The notes under the pieces: model-generated
Told to the model about the DNA's origin: nothing
Databases searched by the model: none
What the model saw: the letters and a program-made list of their open reading frames with translations, nothing else
Program-made: the position numbers and the translations under genes
Part shown: piece by piece, positions 1 through 5,880 of the stretch
How the letters are laid out: each line of letters opens with the position of its first letter
Position numbering within the stretch: position 1 is the first letter of the stretch
Assembly: GCA_016935035.1 (NCBI GenBank)
Contig: JAFGRR010000708.1
Location: 1-7,609, forward strand
Source of the DNA: Phycisphaerae bacterium
Lineage (GTDB): Bacteria > Planctomycetota > Phycisphaerae > UBA1845 > Fen-1342
Direction: 5' to 3'
Length of the DNA: 7,609 nt

Positions 1-87
1 CAACAGATGGTCAACCTCTACGAGGCCTGGAACCGCCCCACCGAAGCCGCGGCGTGGCGCGAGCATCTGACCACCGCCGAGGAGTAA
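1..87 (+). CDS. C-terminal end of a protein, TPR/kinase-like tail (partial)
   Basis: Frame 1 is open from the window edge to a TAA at 85-87 and encodes 28 residues. The visible tail contains NLYEAWNRPTEAAAWREHL. This resembles the last helix pair of tetratricopeptide-repeat regions that end many planctomycete Ser/Thr protein kinases and TPR proteins (the pattern LYEAWGKPEKAAEWR is recalled from that family, not searched). The body of the gene lies left of the window, so catalytic domains cannot be assessed. It faces aacS tail to tail across a 140-bp gap. The reading frame is clear. The family assignment is an inference from one short helix-rich stretch. Confidence 0.6.
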   Translation, partial: QQMVNLYEAWNRPTEAAAWREHLTTAEE

Positions 88-95
88 CGCGAGCG

Positions 96-169
96 CGGAA
101 GACATGTAGCATCAGGCCTCTCTGCCCAACGTCTTCTGCAGCGGACGACGTCTCGTCGGCCGTCTTCCG
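96..169. terminator. Inverted repeat in convergent gap, possible bidirectional terminator
   Basis: CGGAAGAC (96-103) is matched by its exact reverse complement GTCTTCCG (162-169). Inside it sits a compact hairpin, CGACG-TCT-CGTCG (146-158). The gap lies between two genes that converge (stops at 87 and 228), where a shared terminator would be expected. There is no T-run on either strand and the outer arms are 58 bases apart, so intrinsic termination is not shown. Confidence 0.2.
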
Positions 170-227
170 TAAGGCCGAACGAACGTCGGGCATATGGACC
201 TGACGCTGCGCGGTGGTCGGCATCGCG

Positions 228-2177
228 CTAGAGCAGCGACCGAAACTGCTCCAGCGAATCGGGATTGGCCAGCGCGTCGCGATTGGCGACGTCCTCGCCG
301 CGGAGGAGTTGGGCCACGGCCATCTCGACCTTCTTGCCGCTGATCGTGTGCGGAATGTCCGTCACCTGGAATATCCGGCGCGGCACGTGACGGCGGGTCG
401 CACCGTCGGCGATGGCGGTTTGAATCCGCTTTCTCAGATCATCATCGAGATCCATCCCCGCTCGCAGCACGACGAACAGAACGATTTCCACATCATTGTC
501 CGGCGCCGGGCGCGGCACGACGATGCTGTCGGTGATCTCGCTGAAGCCCTCGACGACGCGGTAGATCTCCGCCGTGCCGATGCGCACGCCGCCCGGGTTC
601 AGCGTGGCGTCGGAACGCCCGTAGACGATGATGCCGCCGCGCTCGGTAACCTCGATGAAATCGCCATGCCGCCACACACCCGGATAGTGCTCGAAGTACG
701 CCGCTTTGTATTTCTCGTCGTTCGCGTCGTTCCAGAAGCCGACCGGCTGCGACGGAAACGGATTGGTGCAGACCAGTTCGCCCTTCTCGCCGATCAGCGG
801 CTGGCCCGCGCCGTCCCAGGCCTGCACATCCATCCCAAGTCCGCGGCACTGAGCCTCGCCCGCGTACACCGGCAACAGCGGGTTTCCCAGCATGAAGCAC
901 GAGATGATGTCCGTCCCGCCGCAAATACTCGACAGTTGCAGATCGGCCTTGATCTCGCGATACACCCAGCGGAACTGTTCCGGGCTCAGCGGCGATCCGG
1001 TTGAGCACACGCAACGCAGCGCCGCCAGATCATGCTCCCGCCCCGGGTGCAGGTCGGCTTTCTCACACGCTCCGAGGAACTTCGGGCTGGTCCCGAAGAC
1101 GTGAATGCCAAGCCGCTCGGTCATCTCAAACAGCCGGTCGATCGTCGGGTGCGTCGGGCTGCCCTCGAACAGCACCGCCGCCGCCCCCGCGCCGAGCCCG
1201 CTGACGAGCCAATTCCACATCATCCAGCCGCATGTCGTGAAGTAGAAAATGCGTTCACGCTCGTGCAAATCCGTGTGCAGCATCAGCTCTTTCATGTGCT
1301 GAAGCAGCGTGCCGCCGTGGCCGTGAATGATGCACTTCGGCACGCCGGTCGTCCCGGACGAGTACATGATAAACAGCGGATGATCGAACGGCACCTCGGC
1401 GAACTCCAGTTCCGGGGCGGGTGCCGTTTCCGGGCCCAGGTAATCGCGCCATAGCAATGCCTCACGCAGCCCGGCGAGCGGCGGACGCTCCTCCACAAAC
1501 GGCACGACGATCACACGCCGAACGCTCGGCAGGTCCGCCAGCATCCCGCGCACGCGCTCGAGCGAATCGAAGCGCTTGCCGTTGTATGTATACCCGTCGG
1601 TGACCACCAGGACCGTCGGCTCGATCTGTCCAAAGCGGTCGAGCACGCCCCGCACGCCGAAATCCGGGCTGCACGATGACCAGGTCGCCCCCAGGCTGGC
1701 CGCGGCCAGCATAGCAATGACGGTCTCGGGGATGTTCGGCATGAAGCCTACCACGCGATCCCCAAGCTTCACGCCGTCTCTTCTGAGCGCCGCCGCACAG
1801 CGCCCCACCTCGGCGCGCAACTCGCGCCGCGACATCGACCGGCTGGCGTCGCGCTCGGTTTCGGCCAGGATGGCGGGCTCATCGCCGTCGAAACGCAGCA
1901 TGTGCCGGGCGTAGTTGAGCGTCATCCCGTCGAACCACGTCGTCCCGAGCATACCGGTACCGCTGACCGCTCGGCGGGCGGGTGTCGCCGGCTCAACCTC
2001 GACGAATTCCAGCAGCTCACCCCAGAAACGCCCCGCATGGTCGATCGACCACTGCCGCAACGCTTCCCACTCGGCGGCGATGCCATGCTTCCACGCGATG
2101 CGTTCCATGAACGCGAACATGTGAGTCTTCTTGACGCGCTCAGGTGACGGTGTCCAAAGCGGGCTGATGCTGCTCAT
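228..2177 (-). CDS. aacS: Acetoacetyl-CoA synthetase
   Basis: It activates acetoacetate to acetoacetyl-CoA using ATP and CoA through an acyl-AMP intermediate (EC 6.2.1.16). It is a cytosolic enzyme linking ketone bodies or polyhydroxybutyrate breakdown to acyl-CoA metabolism. The 649-residue product has the family's usual length and its typical N-terminus (LWTPSPERV, residues 7-15). ANL-superfamily motifs occur in order: P-loop MYSSGTTGVPK (271-281), CGGTD (419-423), HGD (504-506), YGRSDATLNPGG (519-530) with the hinge region, and the C-terminal SGKKVE (613-618), whose first lysine, K615, is the expected adenylation lysine. An in-frame ATG lies 23 codons upstream at 2246. I chose 2177 because it begins the conserved sequence, has GGAGG at 2189-2193 eleven bases upstream, and because the promoter -10 lies between the two ATGs. 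No partner CoA-transferase or thiolase genes are visible. The gene appears intact. Confidence 0.93.
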   Translation of the reverse strand: MSSISPLWTPSPERVKKTHMFAFMERIAWKHGIAAEWEALRQWSIDHAGRFWGELLEFVEVEPATPARRAVSGTGMLGTTWFDGMTLNYARHMLRFDGDEPAILAETERDASRSMSRRELRAEVGRCAAALRRDGVKLGDRVVGFMPNIPETVIAMLAAASLGATWSSCSPDFGVRGVLDRFGQIEPTVLVVTDGYTYNGKRFDSLERVRGMLADLPSVRRVIVVPFVEERPPLAGLREALLWRDYLGPETAPAPELEFAEVPFDHPLFIMYSSGTTGVPKCIIHGHGGTLLQHMKELMLHTDLHERERIFYFTTCGWMMWNWLVSGLGAGAAAVLFEGSPTHPTIDRLFEMTERLGIHVFGTSPKFLGACEKADLHPGREHDLAALRCVCSTGSPLSPEQFRWVYREIKADLQLSSICGGTDIISCFMLGNPLLPVYAGEAQCRGLGMDVQAWDGAGQPLIGEKGELVCTNPFPSQPVGFWNDANDEKYKAAYFEHYPGVWRHGDFIEVTERGGIIVYGRSDATLNPGGVRIGTAEIYRVVEGFSEITDSIVVPRPAPDNDVEIVLFVVLRAGMDLDDDLRKRIQTAIADGATRRHVPRRIFQVTDIPHTISGKKVEMAVAQLLRGEDVANRDALANPDSLEQFRSLL

Positions 2178-2215
2178 CTTGTCTTTGGCCTCCGGGCTCG
2201 AAATGTGTGCCGAGC

Positions 2216-2246
2216 ATTGTAACGCCAGGCCGCCGGCTGTCGCCAA
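2216..2246 (-). promoter_or_regulatory. Sigma-70-type promoter of aacS
   Basis: Read on the minus strand, a TACAAT -10 hexamer occupies 2221-2216. Upstream is either TTGGCG (2246-2241, 19-bp spacer) or GGCGAC (2244-2239, 17-bp spacer) as a poor -35. Transcription would begin near 2209, giving a leader of about 30 bases with GGAGG before the ATG at 2177. The same 11-mer, TACAATGCTCG, forms the -10 region of the divergent gene at 2785, which raises confidence in both. Confidence 0.5.
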
Positions 2247-2311
2247 TCAGCCTTTATATAGGACTCCGGCCCGAGTGGCCGTCACTGATTGCCCAGTCAA
2301 CACGGTGCAAT

Positions 2312-2328
2312 TGGGTAACCAATACCCA
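2312..2328. promoter_or_regulatory. Operator-like dyad TGGGTA-N5-TACCCA
   Basis: TGGGTA (2312-2317) and TACCCA (2323-2328) are perfect inverted arms around ACCAA. A second, overlapping symmetry, ATTGG-N4-CCAAT, is centred a few bases to the left. It lies about 96 bp before the predicted start of the sigma-54-like promoter at 2390, a plausible position for an activator site. The symmetry is visible directly, while binding by any protein is an inference. Confidence 0.3.
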
Positions 2329-2344
2329 CTCGGCAACCCGGAAC

Positions 2345-2358
2345 CGGCGTGCACGCCG
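2345..2358. promoter_or_regulatory. Perfect 14-bp palindrome CGGCGTGCACGCCG
   Basis: The 14 bases are their own reverse complement with no spacer. The right half, GCACGCCG, recurs as a direct repeat at 2392-2399 inside the sigma-54-like element. It sits about 64 bp before the predicted transcription start, so it could be an activator or repressor site. GC-rich DNA makes such palindromes more likely by chance. Confidence 0.3.
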
Positions 2359-2388
2359 CCAAAACGCCAACTTGAGCCTGGTCTGCGT

Positions 2389-2406
2389 TTGGCACGCCGT
2401 ATGCAG
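2389..2406 (+). promoter_or_regulatory. Sigma-54 (-24/-12) promoter candidate
   Basis: The bases at 2390-2405 read TGGCACG-CCGT-ATGCA. The RpoN consensus is TGGCACG-N4-TTGCA, so 11 of the 12 defined positions match, including the essential GG and GC dinucleotides at the correct spacing. Transcription would start near 2416, about 60 bases before the small ORF at 2478. Two dyads lie upstream where activator sites could be. The match is seen directly. Use by sigma-54 is inferred, and one such match could occur by chance in GC-rich DNA. Confidence 0.45.
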
Positions 2407-2477
2407 GTTGGTGAGCAACGCAACGCCGGCGTCTGGCCGGCCGCTGGTGCCGAGTACCGCAGCAAAGGGATCTCACG

Positions 2478-2543
2478 ATGGTCTACCTGGTCCTGGTCCT
2501 GATCGCCACATGGGCACTGATCGCCATAAGCTACAGCGATTAA
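2478..2543 (+). CDS. Putative 21-residue single-span membrane peptide
   Basis: An ATG at 2478 opens a 21-codon frame ending in TAA at 2541-2543. The product begins MVYLVLVLIATW and ends in ISYSD. About 17 residues are strongly hydrophobic (Val, Leu, Ile, Ala, Trp), and the C-terminus is short and polar/acidic, which is what a tiny single-pass membrane protein would look like. AAAGGGA at 2464-2470 is a fair ribosome binding site seven bases before the start. A sigma-54-like promoter lies upstream and a GC hairpin starts 13 bases after the stop, so it looks like a self-contained unit. I do not recognise a family. Small subunits such as KdpF or CydX are similar in size, but no partner complex is nearby. 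It could also be a leader peptide or a chance frame. Confidence 0.45.
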   Translation: MVYLVLVLIATWALIAISYSD

Positions 2544-2556
2544 ACATGTTATGGCC

Positions 2557-2576
2557 GGCGGCCGGCACAGGCCGCC
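2557..2576 (+). terminator. GC hairpin after the small ORF
   Basis: GGCGGCC (2557-2563) and GGCCGCC (2570-2576) form a perfect seven-pair stem with a six-base loop (GGCACA), starting 13 bases after the small ORF's stop. No T-run follows, so it would be a U-less terminator or a 3' stabilising stem. Confidence 0.35.
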
Positions 2577-2661
2577 CACTCCTCAACCACGCCGCTCGCG
2601 GGTGTTCGGAGCGGTGATAAAACGGTCCGGCGTCTCCCAACAGACCGCCTGACCGCATAGA

Positions 2662-2708
2662 GCGGCCGCGTCGGGCCACGACCTCCAAGTCGCCCCCGAC
2701 ACGGCCGC
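2662..2708. repeat. Strong 47-base stem-loop upstream of the DUF4159 gene
   Basis: The arms GCGGCCGCGTCGGG (2662-2675) and CCCGACACGGCCGC (2695-2708) pair at 13 of 14 positions. Within the 19-base loop a further CGAC/GTCG stem (2679-2682 with 2689-2692) closes a six-base loop, giving one long two-part hairpin. It ends about 40 bp before the -10 element at 2751. It may end transcripts coming from the small ORF, be a regulatory structure, or be a dispersed repeat. No T-run follows. Confidence 0.5.
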
Positions 2709-2747
2709 GTTCCTGCTTCATACCAACAAGCCCAGTTCGCAAGCCCA

Positions 2748-2756
2748 TGCTACAAT
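2748..2756 (+). promoter_or_regulatory. Extended -10 promoter of the DUF4159 gene
   Basis: TGC-TACAAT at 2748-2756 is an extended -10 element (TGnTACAAT). No good -35 is seen at 16-18 bp, which extended -10 promoters tolerate. Transcription would start near 2763, 22 bases before the ATG at 2785. The upstream in-frame ATG at 2755 lies inside this element, which argues against it as the start codon. Confidence 0.45.
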
Positions 2757-2784
2757 GCTCGTAACATCCGAAGCGAGGACCGCC

Positions 2785-4281
2785 ATGCCCGCTCGCCAGA
2801 TTGCCCGACCACGCCACACCGCTGCGCTGATCCTCTTGGTCCTCATCACGCTCCCGGCGGTCGCCCAGGAACGCCTCACCATCTGGGGCACGCCGCCGCG
2901 CGAGAACGCTCACCGCACCAAGGCCGCTGAGGGCTTCCCGCCGCTGCCACTGCCCGTGGTCCCACAACGCCGCACCGAAAAGAAACGTCCGCCCGCCCCG
3001 CCCAAGCTGATCGCCAACCTCGGCAACTTCAGCTTCGACGGCTGGAAGGGCTCACCCGGCGCCGTCGATCAGCTCCTCAAAAACGCCCGCCAGCACCTCG
3101 ACGTCTGGTACGGCTGGGAGCAGCTCGACATCGGCGAGCTGACCCGCAAGCACACTTCCGGCATCGACCACCGCACACCTGTCGTCTACATGTGCGCCTA
3201 TTACCCGCTCGAACTCACCGACGAGCAGCGCGACGCCCTACGCGCCTACGTCCTCGGCGGCGGCACGCTCGTCATCAACTGCTGTGGCCAGAACGCCGCC
3301 CTCGCTTCGACGGAAGCCGAAGTGACTAGACTCTTCCCGCGTTACCCGTTGCGTCAACTGCCGCTCGACCACCCGCTCTATCACGCCTACCACAAGATCG
3401 AGCAGGTCAAATACCCCATTCCGTCCAGCAGCCCGCTCGACGCCGGCGCCAGTACTACCGGCCCGCCGCGACTGCGCGCCGTCACGCTCGGCACACGCGC
3501 CGCCGTCATTGTCAGCTTCGAGGATCTGGCCTGCGGCTGGAACGAATGGAATAACCCGAGCGTCAAACGTGTCAGCGCCGCCGACTCGACCCGCCTGGGG
3601 CTGAACCTGATCACCTACGTCACCGCCGAGCAGCGCTATGCCAAATTCCTGTCCGAGACGCGCGACATCACCGGCCCCAGCGTCCGCCCGCGCCAACAGA
3701 TCAGCTTCGTGCAACTGATCCACGACGGCAACTGGAACCCGAACCCATCCGCCGTCCCGTTCTTCCTCAGCGAACTGGCGTCAAACACCTCTATCGCCGT
3801 CGATTTCACGCGGCAGACCACCGAACTCAAAAACCCCGACCTGTTCTCATACCCAATGCTGTACATGACCGGCTCATGGTCGCCGGGGTTCTCTGACGAG
3901 GAGATCGCCATTCTCCGCCGCTTCCTGACCAACGGCGGCGTGCTCATCGCCGATGCCGCCGCCGGCCGCGCCGAGTTCGATGAAGCCTTCCGAACGTTGT
4001 GCGCCCGCCTCTTCCCCGACCACGCTCTGACGCCGTTGCCCCTCGACCACGCGCTCTATCACAGCTTCTACGACATCGCCGAGCTGCGCGCCAACCACGA
4101 ACAAGATCCGATCACGCCGGAGCTTCTCACGATCACGCTCGCCGACCGCCCCGCCATCATCTACAGCCCGCTCGGCCTGTCCGACGGCTGGTCACGCCAA
4201 TTCAGTGCCTATGCCCGAGCGTACGCCACGCCCGACGCCCTCAAACTAGGCACAAACATCCTGATCTTCGCCATGCAGTGA
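2785..4281 (+). CDS. Secreted protein with two tandem DUF4159-like domains
   Basis: The 498-residue product starts with a signal peptide: a basic n-region, hydrophobic core at about 13-25, and likely cleavage after AVA (25-27). A Pro/Lys/Arg-rich linker follows (about 50-74). Two copies of the same domain then occur, roughly 75-285 and 305-498. Matching landmarks are GGGTLVINCC (158-167) with NGGVLIADAA (383-392), LDHPLYH (194-200) with LDHALYH (420-426), SFEDLACGWNEW (244-255) with SPLGLSDGWSRQ (461-472), and LGLNLITYVT with LGTNILIFAM. These match the DUF4159 pattern (a glycine-rich strand, then PLPLDHxLYH). The family's function is unknown. It often sits near MoxR/DUF58 genes, as moxR does 1.7 kb downstream here. 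The start at 2785 is chosen because GAGGA (2775-2779) precedes it and the signal peptide begins there. Copy 1 carries a Cys-Cys pair where copy 2 has Ala-Asp. Confidence 0.85.
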   Translation: MPARQIARPRHTAALILLVLITLPAVAQERLTIWGTPPRENAHRTKAAEGFPPLPLPVVPQRRTEKKRPPAPPKLIANLGNFSFDGWKGSPGAVDQLLKNARQHLDVWYGWEQLDIGELTRKHTSGIDHRTPVVYMCAYYPLELTDEQRDALRAYVLGGGTLVINCCGQNAALASTEAEVTRLFPRYPLRQLPLDHPLYHAYHKIEQVKYPIPSSSPLDAGASTTGPPRLRAVTLGTRAAVIVSFEDLACGWNEWNNPSVKRVSAADSTRLGLNLITYVTAEQRYAKFLSETRDITGPSVRPRQQISFVQLIHDGNWNPNPSAVPFFLSELASNTSIAVDFTRQTTELKNPDLFSYPMLYMTGSWSPGFSDEEIAILRRFLTNGGVLIADAAAGRAEFDEAFRTLCARLFPDHALTPLPLDHALYHSFYDIAELRANHEQDPITPELLTITLADRPAIIYSPLGLSDGWSRQFSAYARAYATPDALKLGTNILIFAMQ

Positions 4282-4308
4282 TGGGAAGGTCAGAGGACGG
4301 GATCAAGA

Positions 4309-4328
4309 AGACTGGGAGTGCCCAGTTT
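4309..4328 (+). terminator. Terminator-like hairpin after the DUF4159 gene
   Basis: ACTGGG (4311-4316), loop AGTG, CCCAGT (4321-4326), extended by a G-T and an A-T pair to 4309-4328, makes an eight-pair stem. It begins 28 bases after the stop. The left side is A-rich (AAGAAG) and the right side has three Ts that partly join the stem, followed by CC. This is a fair but not classical intrinsic terminator. Confidence 0.45.
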
Positions 4329-4403
4329 CCGCCTGCCTGACGCGCTGTTCTACGTGAAGCCGATGACCGCGCACCCGAACTCGGTGGGCGCGGGTGCCGT
4401 ACG

Positions 4404-4432
4404 TTGCATCCAACGATCCGAATGGTCATAAT
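4404..4432 (+). promoter_or_regulatory. Sigma-70-like promoter upstream of the PEP-CTERM gene
   Basis: TTGCAT (4404-4409), a 17-bp spacer, then CATAAT (4427-4432) give a good -10, optimal spacing and a moderate -35. A perfect dyad CGTTG-CATC-CAACG (4402-4415) overlaps the -35 and could be an operator. Transcription from about 4439 would leave a leader of nearly 200 bases before the ATG at 4636. Confidence 0.4.
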
Positions 4433-4490
4433 GCGGTTAAGGTTAGGGCCAAGCAATATCGCGCCTAGGGGTGCATCTGCATACCGCGCA

Positions 4491-4599
4491 CTCGCAGGGG
4501 CGAAGCGCCACGAGCGTATTTGACGAGACACTACGGGCTAGGTGCTCACATAGCGCACCGACCAGTGCACGTTTCTTGCGGCGTAACCCATCGTGGGTT
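4491..4599 (+). other. Hairpin-rich 5' leader of the PEP-CTERM gene
   Basis: The 354-bp gap 4282-4635 has no gene. Besides the hairpin and promoters listed separately, three stems lie in the would-be leader: CTCG/CGAG enclosing GGCG-AAG-CGCC (4491-4514), GGTGC/GCACC (4541-4559), and AACCCA-TCG-TGGGTT (4585-4599). The last ends 24 bases before the AGGAGG. I recognise no known riboswitch. The stems are short and may be incidental. Confidence 0.25.
4565..4580 (+). promoter_or_regulatory. Weak sigma-54-like element before the PEP-CTERM gene
   Basis: The bases read GTGCACG-TTTC-TTGCG against the consensus TGGCACG-N4-TTGCA. The GCACG block and TTGC match at the correct spacing, but the -24 GG is TG. 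Transcription would start near 4591, 45 bases before the ATG. PEP-CTERM genes have been linked to sigma-54 and the PrsK/PrsR regulators in other bacteria, which makes the site worth noting. It is less convincing than the one at 2390. Confidence 0.3.
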
Positions 4600-4635
4600 T
4601 CGACAACTCGTTGGAGCTGGAAGAGGAGGACCGAG

Positions 4636-5532
4636 ATGAAACCAACAAAACGTACAGCCTGGGTGCTCGTGACCATCGCTGCGATGGTCATCGGGCCCGC
4701 CGCGCTCGCTGACCGGGTTGTGCAGACCAGCCTGCAGGACGCCCCGCTCCCCGACTACGATTGGGGTACACTCTATGGCGTTGCGGGAGGAGATGTGCGA
4801 GCGCACGTCGATGCCGCGTCGGGCGCGGTGTTGGCGGCCGGTACACAGCCCTACGTGTACGGCTACGATGTGTTCGAGCCCGTCGATAGCACTGCTATCG
4901 GCACGATCAGCGGGGAGTATGTGTTGTGGGCTGACCAGCAGGCCGCCGCCGCGCGCACTCGGGCCGGCGCCGCGATCCTCACGGGATTCGACCCGCTGCC
5001 GGGATGCGACCACGCCTTCGCGTGGGTGCAGACGTACTGGGACGATGCCCACGCCGGCGGAGTACTTGATGATCAAGTGGCCAACTTCCCGGCGGGTCAA
5101 ACGAACGGGAATATTCCAGGCTATGGTACGCACTGGAATCACCCCGCGGCGTACGACATCTTCGACGACCCCTTCGATGGGCAGGCGTCGTGGGCGGACA
5201 CCGTGATCTTCGAGACGGCGCTGGTCTGCTATGACGTCGCGGCCCCCGGAGAAGGACTTAATCGACGGATACACCCGCTGGGATCCTTCACGTGGTCCTT
5301 CACTATCGAAGCCAACGGTACGCTGACAGGCTTGAGCCCCCACCAAGCCGGTGGATTCAACTTCGGCCCGTCACAAAACTGGATCAACATCGTGAATGCG
5401 GCGCCGCAGATGGCCGGCTGGGTTCTGGACTTCGATACGCCCTGTCGTGACCTGGTCGCGATTCCCGAGCCCGGCACGCTTGTGGCGGTCGTTCTGCTCG
5501 CGCTGGTTGTGTCGAGGCGCCGGCTGACGTAG
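4636..5532 (+). CDS. Exported PEP-CTERM sorting-domain protein of unknown function
   Basis: The 298-residue product has a signal peptide (MKPTKR n-region, hydrophobic 8-22, cleavage likely after ALA at 23-25). Its C-terminus is a textbook PEP-CTERM signal: PEPG (277-280), a hydrophobic span (281-292), then RRR (294-296). Such tails are recognised by an exosortase, which cuts and sorts the protein to the cell surface or extracellular matrix. The middle part is rich in Asp, Gly, Trp and Tyr with only three cysteines (124, 198, 270), like many extracellular proteins, and I recognise no domain. The frame extends upstream to an ATG at 4471, but AGGAGG at 4624-4629 and the signal peptide fix the start at 4636. 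Codon use is less GC-biased than in the flanking genes, common for fast-evolving surface proteins. No exosortase gene is in the window. Confidence 0.88.
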   Translation: MKPTKRTAWVLVTIAAMVIGPAALADRVVQTSLQDAPLPDYDWGTLYGVAGGDVRAHVDAASGAVLAAGTQPYVYGYDVFEPVDSTAIGTISGEYVLWADQQAAAARTRAGAAILTGFDPLPGCDHAFAWVQTYWDDAHAGGVLDDQVANFPAGQTNGNIPGYGTHWNHPAAYDIFDDPFDGQASWADTVIFETALVCYDVAAPGEGLNRRIHPLGSFTWSFTIEANGTLTGLSPHQAGGFNFGPSQNWINIVNAAPQMAGWVLDFDTPCRDLVAIPEPGTLVAVVLLALVVSRRRLT

Positions 5533-5738
5533 CCGCGGCTCGCTGCACGTCGTGGCCAGGACAGCATCATCCATATTGTCCATGTCGAGCATGGCTATAT
5601 GCAGCAGTGCCGCTCAGTGCTGCCTGGACGACGGATTCGATGCTGTTGTAGCTGCGTGCTGGTCATAACTGAAGGCGAATTGCGGCTGTTTCGCGGCAGC
5701 CCTTCGTGTAGTTCGTCGCACTGCCTGCGTCCTGTATA

Positions 5739-5802
5739 GGTGGGGCGGACGTCTCCGCCAGCCATAACATGGACCACTGGCGGGCGAGGCGCCCGCCCCA
5801 CC
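5739..5802. repeat. REP/BIME-like element: two GC hairpins with inverted ends
   Basis: The ends GGTGGGGCGG (5739-5748) and CCGCCCCACC (5793-5802) are perfect inverted repeats, and the similarity continues inward. Each end also folds on its own: GGCGGA-CGTC-TCCGCC (5744-5759) and GGCGGGC-GAGGC-GCCCGCC (5779-5797). The centre has CCAT-AAC-ATGG (5762-5772). So three small hairpins or one long one can form. This design is typical of dispersed intergenic palindromic repeats. That it is multicopy in this genome is an inference. Confidence 0.6.
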
Positions 5803-5880
5803 CATGATGCAGAACTTCCGAGAGACTAAGTGGGGGGCCAAGCTGGCGTATCAATCCCCGGCGCAGAATCGCTGGTTTCT

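Larger units (their letters stand above)
2178..2784. other. Divergent intergenic region with multiple regulatory signals and a small ORF
   Basis: This 607-bp stretch separates divergent aacS and the DUF4159 gene. In order it holds: the aacS leader and promoter (2178-2246); two dyad sequences (2312-2328 and 2345-2358); a sigma-54-like element (2390-2405); a structured, palindrome-rich stretch (ACGCCGGCGT at 2423-2432); a 21-codon ORF (2478-2543); a GC hairpin (2557-2576); a 47-base stem-loop (2662-2708); and a -10 element at 2751. Larger reading frames overlapping it, on both strands, have no ribosome binding site and low-complexity GC-driven composition. I see no tRNA or known riboswitch. Confidence 0.6.

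Noticed and set aside
213..1004. A 263-codon open frame on the plus strand
   Set aside because: It lies antisense within aacS, whose motifs are unambiguous. It lacks a ribosome binding site and its Arg/His/Ala-rich product is a typical GC-driven shadow.
2178..2246. Upstream ATG giving aacS 23 extra residues
   Set aside because: The -10 element lies at 2216-2221, downstream of that ATG, and the ribosome binding site and family-typical N-terminus point to 2177.
2473..2967. A 164-codon open frame on the minus strand across the intergenic region
   Set aside because: It overlaps the signal peptide region of the DUF4159 gene, has no recognisable domain or ribosome binding site, and would cover both the small ORF and the promoter elements.
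4396..4409. GGTGCCG followed by TTGCA as a sigma-54 element
   Set aside because: The -24 block does not match and the GG-to-GC spacing is off by one base. The TTGCAT fits better as a -35.
4546..5346. A 266-codon open frame antisense to the PEP-CTERM gene
   Set aside because: The plus-strand gene has a signal peptide, ribosome binding site and sorting tail. The antisense product has none of these.
5591..5668. A 25-codon small ORF in the spacer after the PEP-CTERM gene
   Set aside because: There is no ribosome binding site, the composition is cysteine-rich and irregular, and it overlaps a hairpin.
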